A stretch of 64,000 bases of DNA from Pseudomonas sp. N3-W (GCF_024970185.1 NZ_CP103965.1:3654001-3718000); one strand, 5' to 3'; positions 9,180 through 19,007 are shown, counted from the first letter of the stretch. Program-made: numbers and translations. The notes: a model not told the origin generated them from the sequence alone.

Positions 9180-10198
9180 CCCTCCCGTTATCGATCCGCC
9201 GTCGTTATGGACTGACGCTGTTGGTGGCACTGGCCCTGCCGTTTCTGGCCCAGGCCGCCGAGCCCCTGCCTTCATGGAACGACGGCCCCTCGAAAAAAAG
9301 CATCATCGAATTCGTCCAGGCCGTGACCGACCAGAACAGCAAGGACTTCGTCCAGCCGGCTGAACGCATCGCCGTGTTCGACAACGACGGTACCCTGTGG
9401 AGCGAGCAGCCGGCGTACTTCGAATTGCTGTTTGCGTTCGACGAGGTCAAGCGCACCGCGCCGCAGCACCCGGAATGGAAAACCACCCAACCGTTCAAAG
9501 CGGTGCTGGAAAATGATCACAAGGCTTTGGCGGCCGCCGGCATGGACGGCATTCTGAAGATCTTCGGTGCTACCCACACCGGCATGACCACCGAAGCCTT
9601 CGATGACGCTGCCAAGACCTGGCTGACCCAGGCACGTCACCCGAAAACCGGCAAACCGTACACCGAGATGATCTTCCAGCCGATGCTGGAGATGCTCGAC
9701 TACCTGCGCAGCCAGGACTTCAAGACCTACATCGTCTCCGGTGGCGACACCGCGTTCATGCGCGCCTTTGCCGAGAAGGTCTACGGCATCCCGCCAGAAC
9801 AAGTGATCGGCACCACGTTCGTCACCGCCTACCAGTTGAAGGACGGTAAACCGTCGATCCTGCGCACCGCCAAACTGGCGCACAACGACGACGGCCCGGG
9901 CAAACCGGAAAGCATCGACGCGGTGATTGGCCGACGCCCGATCCTCGCCTTCGGCAACTCCGACGGTGACCTGCAGATGTTGCAGTGGACCGCCGCCGGC
10001 ACCGGCAAGCGCTTCATGGGCCTGGTGCATCACACCGACGCCAAGCGCGAATGGGCCTACGACCGCCAGTCTCAGGTCGGCAAGCTGGACAAGGCGCTGG
10101 ACGAAGCAAAATCCCGTGGCTGGACTATCGTGGACATGGCCGCCGAATGGCGCCGGATCTACCCGTTCGAGGCCGCCACACCCGAGCAAGTGCAATAA
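9176..10198 (+). CDS. Exported HAD-superfamily phosphatase-like protein
   Basis: The protein has 340 residues. ATG 9176 overlaps the batD stop and is preceded by AAAAGGA. A Sec signal peptide ends near FLAQAAEP. Motif I of the haloacid dehalogenase superfamily is clear (VFDNDGTLW, with the nucleophile and acid/base aspartates). Motif II is probably TYIVSGGDT, and [14 protein letters not shown] supplies motif IV acidic residues. The architecture fits a periplasmic phosphoserine-phosphatase-like hydrolase of unknown substrate. It follows the Bat genes without a gap and is followed after about 70 bp by an arylsulfatase, so a joint envelope or ester-hydrolysis role is possible. Confidence 0.82.
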   Translation: MTLPLSIRRRYGLTLLVALALPFLAQAAEPLPSWNDGPSKKSIIEFVQAVTDQNSKDFVQPAERIAVFDNDGTLWSEQPAYFELLFAFDEVKRTAPQHPEWKTTQPFKAVLENDHKALAAAGMDGILKIFGATHTGMTTEAFDDAAKTWLTQARHPKTGKPYTEMIFQPMLEMLDYLRSQDFKTYIVSGGDTAFMRAFAEKVYGIPPEQVIGTTFVTAYQLKDGKPSILRTAKLAHNDDGPGKPESIDAVIGRRPILAFGNSDGDLQMLQWTAAGTGKRFMGLVHHTDAKREWAYDRQSQVGKLDKALDEAKSRGWTIVDMAAEWRRIYPFEAATPEQVQ

Positions 10199-10271
10199 GA
10201 AAAACGTCTGCAGGACCGCAAAAAACGTATGTCGCAAAAAGCGACGCAAGTGAGCAAAAGGAGCAAGTCAG

Positions 10272-11861
10272 ATGACTCGCATACGCAAGTGGCTACCGAA
10301 ACTCGCCCTGGTGGCAGCCTCGGTGATGGCGATTTCGGCAACTGCCGGAGCCGCTGAAAAACCCAACATTCTCGTGATCTTCGGCGACGACATCGGCCAG
10401 ACCAACATCAGCGCCTATTCGATGGGCGTGGTCGGGTACAAGACTCCGAACATCGACCGCATCGCCAAGGAAGGCATGATGTTCACCGACTACTATGCGG
10501 AGAACAGCTGCACCGCAGGACGGTCGTCCTTCATCACCGGCCAGACGCCGTTGCGTACCGGCCTGTCGAAAGTCGGCGCGCCCGGCGCCTCGGTCGGTCT
10601 GCAAAAACGTGACATCACCATCGCCCAGGCCCTCAAGTCCCAGGGTTATTCCACCGGCCAGTTCGGCAAGAACCACCTGGGCGACAAGGACGAATACCTG
10701 CCGACCAACCACGGTTTCGACGAGTTCTTCGGCAACCTGTATCACCTCAATGCCGAAGAAGAGCCTGAGCGTCCGTACTGGCCCAAGGACGACGCCGAGT
10801 TCGTCAAGAACAACTCGCCACGTGGCGTGATCCACAGCTTCGCTGACGGCAAGATCGAAGACACCGGTGCCCTGACCGCCAAGCGCATGGAAACCATCGA
10901 CGACGAAACCACCGCCGCCGCGCAGGCGTTCATCGAGAAACAGGCCAAGGCGGACAAGCCGTTCTTCGTCTGGATGAACACCACCCGCATGCACGTGTTC
11001 ACCCACGTTCGCGATTCGATGAAGGGCCAGAGCGGCATGCCCGGCAACGAATATGCCGACGGCATGCTCGAGCACGACGGTGACGTCGGCAAACTGCTGA
11101 AGACCCTCGACGACCTGAAAATCGCCGACAACACCATCGTCGTCTACACCACCGACAACGGCCCGAACCAGTTCTCCTGGCCGGACGCGGCGACCACGCC
11201 GTTCCGCAACGAGAAGAACTCCAACTGGGAAGGCGCCTATCGCGTACCGGCGATTATCCGCTGGCCGGGCAAGATCAAGGCTGGCGAAGTGTCCAACGAG
11301 ATGTTCTCGGGCATGGACTGGTTCCCGACCCTGCTGGCCGCCGCTGGCGATACCGGTGTGAAAGACAAGCTGCTCAAAGGCTGGGCACCCGTGTCCGGTG
11401 GCGCCAACTTCAAGGTGCACCTGGACGGCTACAACCAGCTGCCTTACCTGACCGGCCAACAGCCTAAAGGCGAGCGTCACGAGTTCTACTACTTCAACGA
11501 CGACGGCATGCTGGTGTCGATGCGCTTCGACAACTGGAAAGCGGTGTTCTGCGAACAACGTGCACCCGGTGGTTTCAAGGTCTGGAGCGAGCCGTTCGTG
11601 TGCTTGCGCGTGCCGAAAATCCTCAACCTGAGGATGGACCCGTATGAACGTGCCGACGTGGTTTCCGATCAGTATTACGATTGGGCCACCAAGAACGTCT
11701 ACCTGGTCGCTGTCGCAGTGACCAAGTCCGCACAGTTCCTGCAAACATTCATCGAGTACCCGCCGAGCCAGAAACCGGCGAGCTTCAGCGTTGACCAGAT
11801 CCGCGCTGCGGTCGATGCAAAAATTGCTGAAAAAATGAAAGCTGCACAGCCTGCACAGTAA
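10272..11861 (+). CDS. Exported type I arylsulfatase (Cys-type)
   Basis: The protein has 529 residues. AAAAGGAGC lies just upstream of ATG 10272, and a signal peptide ends near ATAGAAEK. The sulfatase signature SCTAGRSS places the cysteine that is converted to formylglycine at residue 80. The metal-binding aspartates are in FGDDIG (residues 39-40), and further catalytic-site blocks include GKNHLGD and YTTDNGPNQ. It hydrolyses sulfate esters, presumably in the periplasm. It requires a formylglycine-generating activity that is not encoded in this window. Length and motifs are complete. A strong hairpin terminator follows the stop. Confidence 0.92.
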   Translation: MTRIRKWLPKLALVAASVMAISATAGAAEKPNILVIFGDDIGQTNISAYSMGVVGYKTPNIDRIAKEGMMFTDYYAENSCTAGRSSFITGQTPLRTGLSKVGAPGASVGLQKRDITIAQALKSQGYSTGQFGKNHLGDKDEYLPTNHGFDEFFGNLYHLNAEEEPERPYWPKDDAEFVKNNSPRGVIHSFADGKIEDTGALTAKRMETIDDETTAAAQAFIEKQAKADKPFFVWMNTTRMHVFTHVRDSMKGQSGMPGNEYADGMLEHDGDVGKLLKTLDDLKIADNTIVVYTTDNGPNQFSWPDAATTPFRNEKNSNWEGAYRVPAIIRWPGKIKAGEVSNEMFSGMDWFPTLLAAAGDTGVKDKLLKGWAPVSGGANFKVHLDGYNQLPYLTGQQPKGERHEFYYFNDDGMLVSMRFDNWKAVFCEQRAPGGFKVWSEPFVCLRVPKILNLRMDPYERADVVSDQYYDWATKNVYLVAVAVTKSAQFLQTFIEYPPSQKPASFSVDQIRAAVDAKIAEKMKAAQPAQ

Positions 11862-11873
11862 GACCGCTGGACC

Positions 11874-11907
11874 GCCGCCCGCCCATGTTGGCGGGTGGCC
11901 TTATTTT
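11874..11907 (+). terminator. Rho-independent terminator after the arylsulfatase gene
   Basis: A 10-bp stem (GCCGCCCGCC pairing with GGCGGGTGGC, one G-U pair) encloses the loop CATGTT and is followed by CTTATTTT. It starts 13 bp after the sulfatase stop and would end the long transcription unit. Confidence 0.85.
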
Positions 11908-11931
11908 CGACCTGGGATTGTGTCGGTCCCA

Positions 11932-12027
11932 TTCGCGAGCAGGCTCGCTCCCACAGGGGATCTTTGGTGTACACAAAATGTGTGACCAGCATAGATCCCC
12001 GTAGGAGCGGGCTTGCCCGCGATGAGG
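11932..12027. repeat. Intergenic REPIN
   Basis: Inverted REP copies TTCGCGAGCAGGCTCGCTCC (from about 11932) and GTAGGAGCGGGCTTGCCCGC (from 12001) are separated by about 45 bp. They lie between the sulfatase terminator and the next gene. Confidence 0.9.
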
Positions 12028-12073
12028 CCAGCACAGTCACTGGTTTTCAAGAATTGGAACAAGGCCGTCCGCA

Positions 12074-14590
12074 ATGTCCTCACGTGTCGCCAGCAAGTCG
12101 TCGGCCATACCTGCCGCTCAAGCCGTTGCAGCGCCGGCGCTGCTGACCCCTGCCCTGCTGCTGTTCGTCTCAGGCGCCGCAGCGCTGGTGTATCAGGTGC
12201 TGTGGATCAAGCAGCTGTCGCTGGTGGTGGGCGTCGAGGTGTATGCCATTACCGCCGGGATCAGCGCGTTTTTTGCCGGGCTGGCCCTCGGTGGCTGGCT
12301 GTTCGGACGCTGGGCAGACCGCTTGCAGCAACCGGTGCTGCTGTACGCCGGGCTGGAAGTGCTGGTGGCGGTGCTCGGCGTCAGCGCGACTGTTGCCATG
12401 AGCCTCGCCGCTGCCCCGTTCGCCTGGCTGCAACAACAGGTCGGCGTGTTGGCCTGGGTGTTGCCGTTTGCCCTGGTCGGCCTGCCAGCCGTGTTGATGG
12501 GCGGCACCCTGCCAGTGCTGGTGCGCTCGCTGACCACCGACCCGAGGCAACTGGGCAAGGCCGGTGGTCAGCTGTATGCCGCCAACACCGCAGGCGCCAT
12601 CGCTGGCACCTTGCTCGCCGGTTTCGTGCTGATCGCCACCCTCGGCGTACGCGGCAGCGCACTGGCCGCTGCCATGCTCAACCTGCTGGCCGCTGCCGGG
12701 GCCTTGTGGTTTCAGCGCCAGCGCATTGCCCTGGCCCAAGCACCTGCCCATCCGCACCGCGACAAAGCCCACGACCGTCTGGCCCTGTGGCTGTATTCCA
12801 TCGCTGGCGGCGTGGCGCTGGGCTATGAAGTGGTCTGGTCGCAATCGATCGTGCAGTTCATGAGCACCCGCACCTACGCCTTCGCGGTGGTGCTGGCGAC
12901 TTACCTCACCGGGCTGTTTCTGGGCAGTCTGTTGCTGGCCCGTCGGGTTGATCGCATACGCGATCCCTGGGGCGTGTTCGGTCTGTTGATTGCCGGTGCC
13001 GGGTTGATCGCGCTGCTGGAAATCGCCCTGCTTGGCCGCTGGCTGGTGCTGGCCCAGAGCGTGGCCGAAGGCTGGATGTTGTCGCTGGGCGCCAGCGAAT
13101 TGCTGGGCATGAGCACCCGCTTTGCCGTCGCGGCGCTGAGTATCGTGTTCGTGCCGACACTGTTGCTGGGGGCGGCGTTTCCGCTGGCCCTGCACCTGAG
13201 TGTCGGGCGTGAACAGGTTGGTCGGGATGTCGGTGCGGTGGTTGCATTCAACACCCTGGGCGGGATTATCGGGGTGATGCTCTGCGGCTTTGTGCTGATC
13301 CCGCTGCTGGGGCTGGTGCGCACCCTCGGGCTGCTGGCGATTGTCGCTGCCGGCGTCGGTTATTTTGCGGTGCGCAAAGGTCATCATGTGAAAAAAGGCC
13401 GGCGTCAGGCGGTGGTCGCCCTCGGCTTGCTGTCGGTGGCCGTGGCATTGCTGACACCCATGGACAAGCTCGCCAGCCTGCTGCCGGGCGCGCGCAACGG
13501 CACCCTGGCGTTCTATGAAGAAGGTCGCGGCGGCACGGTCGCCGTGGTCACTCAGGGCCGGGGTCAGAAGGCCTTCCAGCGTTTGTACATTCAAGGGGTT
13601 TCCAACACCGGCGATGCCATGCCATCGCTGCGCTACATGCGCATTCAGGCGCTGCTGCCGCTGTTGATTCACAGCGGCGAACCACGTTCGGCGCTGGTGA
13701 TCGGTTTCGGCACCGGCATCACCGCAGGCGCCCTCACGCGTTATCCGGGGCTGGAACATCGGGTGGTCGCCGAATTGCTGCCATCGGTGGTCAAGGCCGC
13801 GCCGCTGTTCAAGGGCAACTTCAATGCCGCTGCCGATCCGAGCGTGGACGTACGCCTGCGCGACGGTCGCCAGGAGCTGTTGCGCAGCCCGCAAACCTAT
13901 GACCTGATTACCCTCGAACCGCCGCCGCCCTCCGCTGCCGGCGTGGTCAATCTGTATTCGCGGGACTTCTATCAACTGGCCGCCAGCCGTCTGCAGAAAC
14001 AAGGCCTGGTCGCCCAGTGGTTGCCGCTGCCGACCCAGAACATCGATGACTCGCGCTCCCTGGTGCGCAGCTTTCTGGATGTCTTCCCCTACGCCACGCT
14101 CTGGACCAGCGAGTTTCACGAAATGCTGCTGGTAGGTTCGCTGCAGCCGATCGAACTGGACGCGGCGATCATCAACCGGCGCTTCCAGCAAGACAGCGTG
14201 CGCAGCACCTTGCAGGACGTGGGCATCGGCTCGGCGGCGGCGCTGATGGCGACCTGGGTCACCGACCGTGCCGGGCTCGAACGCTTCGCCGCCAATGCGT
14301 TGCCGGTGACGGACGATCAGCCGCGCATCGAGTACGCGCCGTGGGTGCGGGCCAAGGAAGTCAGTCGGGTCTTGCCGGCGTTGCTGGACCTGCATATCGC
14401 GACGCCACTGGTGAATGCCGATGCAGGATTCGTGGAGCGGATGAACGTCCACCAGCAGCGGCTGATGCAGTTTTATCGGGCGAGCCTGCATGCGTACGAT
14501 GGCGACCGCGATGCGTGGGCGCGGGACATTCGGGAGGTGATGTCGGGGGATTCGGGGAATCCGTATTACCGGTGGTTTGTCGGGGAGTGA
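12074..14590 (+). CDS. Fused multi-spanning membrane / spermidine-synthase-like protein
   Basis: The protein has 838 residues from ATG 12074. Residues 1 to about 470 contain roughly a dozen hydrophobic segments arranged as two transporter-like halves (first SGAAALVYQVLWIKQLS, second GVALGYEVVWSQS). Residues about 500-760 carry a Rossmann-type domain with the loop VIGFGTGITAGAL and a later acidic segment LITLEPPPPS, as in spermidine/spermine synthase-like proteins. This matches the family annotated as fused MFS/spermidine synthase. The aminopropyltransferase acidic residues are not obviously complete, so polyamine synthesis should not be assumed. It is expected in the inner membrane. It converges with the DUF3313 gene at a palindrome. 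Confidence 0.8.
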   Translation: MSSRVASKSSAIPAAQAVAAPALLTPALLLFVSGAAALVYQVLWIKQLSLVVGVEVYAITAGISAFFAGLALGGWLFGRWADRLQQPVLLYAGLEVLVAVLGVSATVAMSLAAAPFAWLQQQVGVLAWVLPFALVGLPAVLMGGTLPVLVRSLTTDPRQLGKAGGQLYAANTAGAIAGTLLAGFVLIATLGVRGSALAAAMLNLLAAAGALWFQRQRIALAQAPAHPHRDKAHDRLALWLYSIAGGVALGYEVVWSQSIVQFMSTRTYAFAVVLATYLTGLFLGSLLLARRVDRIRDPWGVFGLLIAGAGLIALLEIALLGRWLVLAQSVAEGWMLSLGASELLGMSTRFAVAALSIVFVPTLLLGAAFPLALHLSVGREQVGRDVGAVVAFNTLGGIIGVMLCGFVLIPLLGLVRTLGLLAIVAAGVGYFAVRKGHHVKKGRRQAVVALGLLSVAVALLTPMDKLASLLPGARNGTLAFYEEGRGGTVAVVTQGRGQKAFQRLYIQGVSNTGDAMPSLRYMRIQALLPLLIHSGEPRSALVIGFGTGITAGALTRYPGLEHRVVAELLPSVVKAAPLFKGNFNAAADPSVDVRLRDGRQELLRSPQTYDLITLEPPPPSAAGVVNLYSRDFYQLAASRLQKQGLVAQWLPLPTQNIDDSRSLVRSFLDVFPYATLWTSEFHEMLLVGSLQPIELDAAIINRRFQQDSVRSTLQDVGIGSAAALMATWVTDRAGLERFAANALPVTDDQPRIEYAPWVRAKEVSRVLPALLDLHIATPLVNADAGFVERMNVHQQRLMQFYRASLHAYDGDRDAWARDIREVMSGDSGNPYYRWFVGE

Positions 14591-14610
14591 TGTGGCGTCT
14601 GACAGTCAGT

Positions 14611-14640
14611 CATCGCGAGCAAGTCGACTTGCTCGCGATG
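14611..14640. terminator. 30-bp perfect palindrome, bidirectional terminator or REP half
   Basis: CATCGCGAGCAAGTC is followed directly by its exact reverse complement (15-bp arms, no loop). It resembles a REP core folded on itself and lies between two convergent genes, so it could terminate transcription from both sides, although no long T tract follows. Confidence 0.6.
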
Positions 14641-14650
14641 CTTTCAGGCT

Positions 14651-15316
14651 TTAGTGCGATTTCAATTGCAGATACGACTGATGCATATCCGAAGCCCAGC
14701 CATCGATCACGGCCTTGACGTCATCGGCCTTCATCACCTGCGTGTCGTTTTCCAGCGGCTTGCCAGTGCCTTTGCGCACCACTTGGGCGACCACGGTGTT
14801 GCCATTGAGGAACACTGCTTCGGTGGCCAGGGTGGTTTCCTGATCGCGAATACCGCTGGCAGTACTGACGGCAGCGGCGACCAGCGCAACCGGGATGATT
14901 TCATACGGCTTGAGGCCTTCGGTCTTGCTGCTGACCGCCGTGATCGCCGCACGCACCACAATCACGCCCGGCCCTGGACCTGCGGCCAGTGGCAAGGATT
15001 TACCCAGCTCACGCTTGAGCGCCTGGTCGTAATAATGAGTGATGCCACTGAGGGTGCTTTGCGGGATTTTCACCGTCGGCTGAGGCTGCGGGTAGAGCTG
15101 GGTCGGCTCGATGTAGACGCTGGTGAACTGATTGACCTTCAGCGAAGGATCGACCCAGCGCATGACTTCAGCGCCCGACGGCGACTTGGCGGCCTGGAGC
15201 CGGCTGTAGTCACCGAGAAATCCGGAATACTGGTCCGGCTCAACCTGTTTGCTGGAGCAGCCGACCACCCCCAGAGAGGCAATGCACAGTGTGCTCATCA
15301 TTAACGCAAACTTCAT
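14651..15316 (-). CDS. DUF3313 family lipoprotein
   Basis: The protein has 221 residues. The N-terminus is a lipoprotein signal with the lipobox LGVVGC, with the acylated cysteine at residue 20. AGGAGTTACAG precedes the start on the minus strand. The mature sequence (SGFLGDYSRLQ, MRWVDPSL, VYIEPTQLYPQPQ) matches the DUF3313 pattern. No function is known for the family. It converges with the large membrane protein gene and diverges from the multiheme cytochrome gene across a 227-bp promoter region that contains no other recognised feature. Confidence 0.85.
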   Translation of the reverse strand: MKFALMMSTLCIASLGVVGCSSKQVEPDQYSGFLGDYSRLQAAKSPSGAEVMRWVDPSLKVNQFTSVYIEPTQLYPQPQPTVKIPQSTLSGITHYYDQALKRELGKSLPLAAGPGPGVIVVRAAITAVSSKTEGLKPYEIIPVALVAAAVSTASGIRDQETTLATEAVFLNGNTVVAQVVRKGTGKPLENDTQVMKADDVKAVIDGWASDMHQSYLQLKSH

Positions 15317-15543
15317 CCTGTAACTCCTTTACGAGGTCGACACGGTGTTGGAAATAGGAACGTTAGTTATAGACAAAAATCAGCCACTTGCCGCCTGAAC
15401 TTCGAATATTCATATAAGCCTGTGGCCCAGCGCACAACACTGGATTGACAGAAGCCGGTCATCCGGCAAAGCTGCGTCAGCCTGAAAAAAAAGCTTCAAA
15501 GCGCGCCCTCATCGGCCAACGCACTCGGACTACGGAAGTCGCA

Positions 15544-17904
15544 ATGCGCACGCATAAAAATAAAGCTGCCACCCCAGAACCTGATTCGCCGAACGCCCCG
15601 ATTTCCCGTTATCTGTTCCCCGTCACCATTGCCGCATTGCTGCTGGCCGTGGCGGGCATCGGCTGGTTTCTGTTGAGCAGCAAACCGGCGCCTCAGGTGT
15701 ACACCCCGCCGCCTGCGCCCGTGGTCCAACCGGCCAAACCGGCACCCGTGGCCATGGCTCCGGCAAAAATGGTCGATGAGCAACAATGCCAGGGCTGCCA
15801 CAGCGAGCAGGTCAAGGACTGGCAAGGCTCTCATCACCAGTTGGCGATGCAGCAAGCCAACGCGCAGACGATGCTCGGTGACTTCAACAACGTCACCTTC
15901 AAGGCCGAAAACGAAACCACGAAATTCTCGCGCAAAGGCGACGAGTTCTGGGTCAACACCCCCGGCATCGATGGCAAGAACGCTGACTTCAAGGTGGCCT
16001 ACACCTTCGGCATCGCGCCGTTGCAGCAGTACCTGATCGAGGTCGGCGAAGGCCGGTTGCAGGCACTGGGCGTGGCTTGGGATACCCAAAAGAATCGCTG
16101 GTTTCACCTGTATGCAGGTCAAGGGGTCAACTTCAAGAACCCACTGCACTGGAGCAAGCCGAGCCAGAACGCCAACTTCATGTGCGTCGAGTGCCACACC
16201 ACGGGCTACAAGCGCAATTTCGATGCGGCAAAAAACACCTTCGACAGCCAATGGAACAGCCTCGGTGTCGGCTGCCAGGCGTGTCACGGTCCGGCGTCGA
16301 ATCACCTGGAATCGATCGCGAAAAAGACCGACCTGATCCATGCCGGTTTTGCTGTCGACCTCAAGGACAAGAACGCCACCGTCGAGATCGAAACCTGCGC
16401 CCGCTGCCACGCCCGACGCGCCCCGCTGGGCGATGGCTACACCGTCGGCAAACGGCTGATGGACGACTACCTGCCCAGCGTGCTGACCCGCGAGCTGTAT
16501 GCGCTGGACGGCAAGATCAAGGACGAAGTGTTCGAACACGGCTCCTTCGCCCAAAGCAAAATGTTCGACAAGGGCGTGCGCTGCAGCAACTGCCACAACC
16601 CCCACAGCACCGAACTCAAGGCGCCGGGTAACGGGGTGTGCCTGCAATGCCACAACACCGCCGGCAAGACGGCGGTGCAAGGCGTCGATGGCAAGGGCCT
16701 GCAAGCGAAGAACTACGACGCCATCGAACACACCCGCCACACCATGGGCCAGCCGGGTTCGCAGTGCGTGGATTGCCACATGCCCGGCAAGTTCTACATG
16801 GGCAACGACTTGCGGCATGACCACAGCTTCAGCATTCCCAACCCCGAGCGGGCGAAAAAACTCGGCACGCCGGACGCCTGCCTGAGCTGCCATCAAGGCA
16901 AGGCCGGCGACAAGATCACCGAGCAGTTCAAGCTGTGGAATACCGCTTCGGCGTCCCCCGTCCAGGCAGCGCGTTATGACGAAAGCCTATGGCTGATCCG
17001 CAACGGTCAGCCGGGAGCGGCCAATGCGTTGTACGAGCAATTGCAGCGCAACAATCTGCCGGCGATTCAACGCGCGACGCTATTGGCCGAGCTGGCGCTG
17101 TACCCCAGCGACCAGGCGCTGAAACTGGCGACCCAGGACTTGCAGAACCCGGCGCCGCAAGTGCGTGAAAGCGCGGTGCGGGCGATCAGCGCGTTCCTGC
17201 CGCCCCCGGAGCGTGCGCCGCTGTTGACGCCGTTGCTGAGCGACCCGGTGAAGGCGGTGCGGATTGTCGCGGCGCGGGATCTGCTGAGCGTCGCGCGCAA
17301 TGGTTTGGGTACGGCCCAGGTCAACTGGGAAGCAGCGATTGCCGAGTACGAAGCCGTGCAGAAGAGCCTGGCGGAACGGGCCGAAGCCAACCTCAATCTG
17401 GCGATGCTGTATCAGGCCAGTGGTCGCAGCAGCGAAGTCGAACCGCTATTGCGTAGTGCAATCAAACGCGACCCGGATTTCTACCCGGCGCGGGTGACGC
17501 TGGTGCAATGGCTGGAAGCCAGTGGCCGTGGACCAGAGGCGCAGGCGCTGCTGGAACAGAGCATAAAGGACCACCCGGACTCGGCCTTGCTGCTGCACAC
17601 GCAGGGGCTGTCACTGATCCGCGCCGGCAAAACCGCCCAGGCCATGTCGCTGCTGCGCAAGGCCGCCACCCTGGAACCGCAGAGCGCGCAATACGGTTAT
17701 GTGCTGGCAGTGGCGTTGCATGACAGTGGCAAAGTGGCCGAAGCCTGTGACGAGCTGGAACGCCTGCTGAGCCTGCAACCGGCCAATCGCAATGCGCGGT
17801 TGTCGTTGATCCAGTACTACCTGGAGAACGGCCAGGAACCCAAGGCCCAAGTGCTGTTGCAGGGCTGGAAGAAAATGAACATGGGGGATCCGGCGCTGAA
17901 ATGA
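15544..17904 (+). CDS. Octaheme c-type cytochrome with C-terminal TPR repeats
   Basis: The protein has 786 residues from ATG 15544. A single N-terminal membrane segment (about residues 22-43) is followed by a Pro/Ala-rich linker. Eight CXXCH heme motifs follow between about residues 82 and 450: CQGCH, CVECH, CQACH, CARCH, CSNCH, CLQCH, CVDCH and CLSCH. After about residue 520 there is a HEAT-like alanine/leucine-rich region and then at least four TPR units. This is a membrane-anchored periplasmic electron carrier or reductase with a protein-interaction tail, related in layout to cytochrome c554/hydroxylamine-oxidoreductase-like multihemes. The substrate is not identifiable from sequence and no partner reductase lies nearby. 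Confidence 0.85.
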   Translation: MRTHKNKAATPEPDSPNAPISRYLFPVTIAALLLAVAGIGWFLLSSKPAPQVYTPPPAPVVQPAKPAPVAMAPAKMVDEQQCQGCHSEQVKDWQGSHHQLAMQQANAQTMLGDFNNVTFKAENETTKFSRKGDEFWVNTPGIDGKNADFKVAYTFGIAPLQQYLIEVGEGRLQALGVAWDTQKNRWFHLYAGQGVNFKNPLHWSKPSQNANFMCVECHTTGYKRNFDAAKNTFDSQWNSLGVGCQACHGPASNHLESIAKKTDLIHAGFAVDLKDKNATVEIETCARCHARRAPLGDGYTVGKRLMDDYLPSVLTRELYALDGKIKDEVFEHGSFAQSKMFDKGVRCSNCHNPHSTELKAPGNGVCLQCHNTAGKTAVQGVDGKGLQAKNYDAIEHTRHTMGQPGSQCVDCHMPGKFYMGNDLRHDHSFSIPNPERAKKLGTPDACLSCHQGKAGDKITEQFKLWNTASASPVQAARYDESLWLIRNGQPGAANALYEQLQRNNLPAIQRATLLAELALYPSDQALKLATQDLQNPAPQVRESAVRAISAFLPPPERAPLLTPLLSDPVKAVRIVAARDLLSVARNGLGTAQVNWEAAIAEYEAVQKSLAERAEANLNLAMLYQASGRSSEVEPLLRSAIKRDPDFYPARVTLVQWLEASGRGPEAQALLEQSIKDHPDSALLLHTQGLSLIRAGKTAQAMSLLRKAATLEPQSAQYGYVLAVALHDSGKVAEACDELERLLSLQPANRNARLSLIQYYLENGQEPKAQVLLQGWKKMNMGDPALK

Positions 17905-17920
17905 TGGGGGGCTGATTCGA

Positions 17921-18006
17921 AGGCCTCTTCGCGAGCAGGCTCGCTCCCACATTGGATCTGCGGTGTACGCAAAACCTGTGGGAGCGGGCTTGCTCGCGAA
18001 GAGGCC
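17921..18006. repeat. Intergenic REPIN between convergent genes
   Basis: GGCCTCTTCGCGAGCAGGCT (plus CGCTCCCAC) and its inverted partner GTGGGAGCGGGCTTGCTCGC (plus GAAGAGGCC) flank a spacer of about 25 bp. The element lies between the cytochrome stop and the convergent membrane-protein stop and could act as a transcription barrier. Confidence 0.92.
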
Positions 18007-18038
18007 GGTACAGCCAACAAAAAAATCTCAGCCGAGGC

Positions 18039-19007
18039 TCACCACGACGACCCACTCTTCGCCGCCAGCTCCCGCCGGCTGTTGGCCCGCATCGCCTTGA
18101 TCAGCGACACCGTGCCCACCAACAGGATCGCTGCACCAAACAGGAAGTCGATGTTGTACAGCTGGAAGTCATGCATCGGCCCGACCAGCAGCAAGCGGAT
18201 CGCGCCGATACTCACCAGCGTCGCCAGGAAATCAATCCCAGGTTCGTCACGATAAAACACGTGCAGCAACGGCAGGCAAATCACCAGCAGCAACAACAGG
18301 ACGATCACCTTGAACGAGCCCTTGCGCTCGACGCTGAAGGCGCACTCCTGTGCGGCATAGGGTTTGTAGTCTTCGTCGCGCACCATCGAATTTTTCTCGT
18401 TGATGTACTCGACGCGGTTGTATTTCTGGATCGGGGTGAAGGTGTTCGACATCTCCATCACCGTGGTGATGTGCTTGAAGCGCAGGTCGATGCGCTCGTT
18501 GCCCTTGAGGTAATAGAGCACCGGTTTGTAGCCGTAGCGATACGTGTCGAAAGGAAATTCCGTGGCGCGGCCCTGCACGCTGATCGACCGCGATTCGAGC
18601 TCGGCGTAGGCGCTTTTATTGTCCGAGGCCAGGTTGCGGCTCAGGGGCTTGATCGCGACCTGTTCGAGCAAGACCGGCATGGCGCCGTATGACCATGGCA
18701 ACGGTTCCAGACGCAGGCGCAGTTGATTGCGCCCCAGGTCGTAGCGGTTGAAGGTGCGTTCGGAAACGATGATCGAGCCGCCGAGCATGAACTCGCCACG
18801 CAGGTTGTTGGTGACGCGCAGGGTCAGTTGATCCTTGCCCAGCGACAAGGCATCGGCCGACGGTGGCGTGCCGCACCAGGCGGTGCTGTCGAATGCGCCG
18901 CCCAACTGCCCGCTACGGTTTTCCTGAAAGATATAAACGTAGCTGCCCCACAGGACCAGCATCAACAGAAATGCCGTCAGGCCCAAAATCTTCTTGCCCA
19001 CAGTCAC
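18039..19007 (-). CDS. Membrane protein of unknown function
   Basis: The protein has 322 residues. The frame is open further upstream, but GTG 19007 is preferred because AGAAGGGAG precedes it and the protein then begins with a membrane segment (ILGLTAFLLMLVLWGSYVYIF). A beta-rich extracytoplasmic region of about 200 residues follows. Three to four C-terminal membrane segments come next (VIVLLLLLVICLPLLHVFY, LVSIGAIRLLLVG, FLFGAAILLVGTVSLI). The layout resembles DUF4436-type membrane proteins, but I am not certain of that assignment. It appears monocistronic and is flanked by REPINs on both sides. Confidence 0.7.
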   Translation of the reverse strand: MTVGKKILGLTAFLLMLVLWGSYVYIFQENRSGQLGGAFDSTAWCGTPPSADALSLGKDQLTLRVTNNLRGEFMLGGSIIVSERTFNRYDLGRNQLRLRLEPLPWSYGAMPVLLEQVAIKPLSRNLASDNKSAYAELESRSISVQGRATEFPFDTYRYGYKPVLYYLKGNERIDLRFKHITTVMEMSNTFTPIQKYNRVEYINEKNSMVRDEDYKPYAAQECAFSVERKGSFKVIVLLLLLVICLPLLHVFYRDEPGIDFLATLVSIGAIRLLLVGPMHDFQLYNIDFLFGAAILLVGTVSLIKAMRANSRRELAAKSGSSW

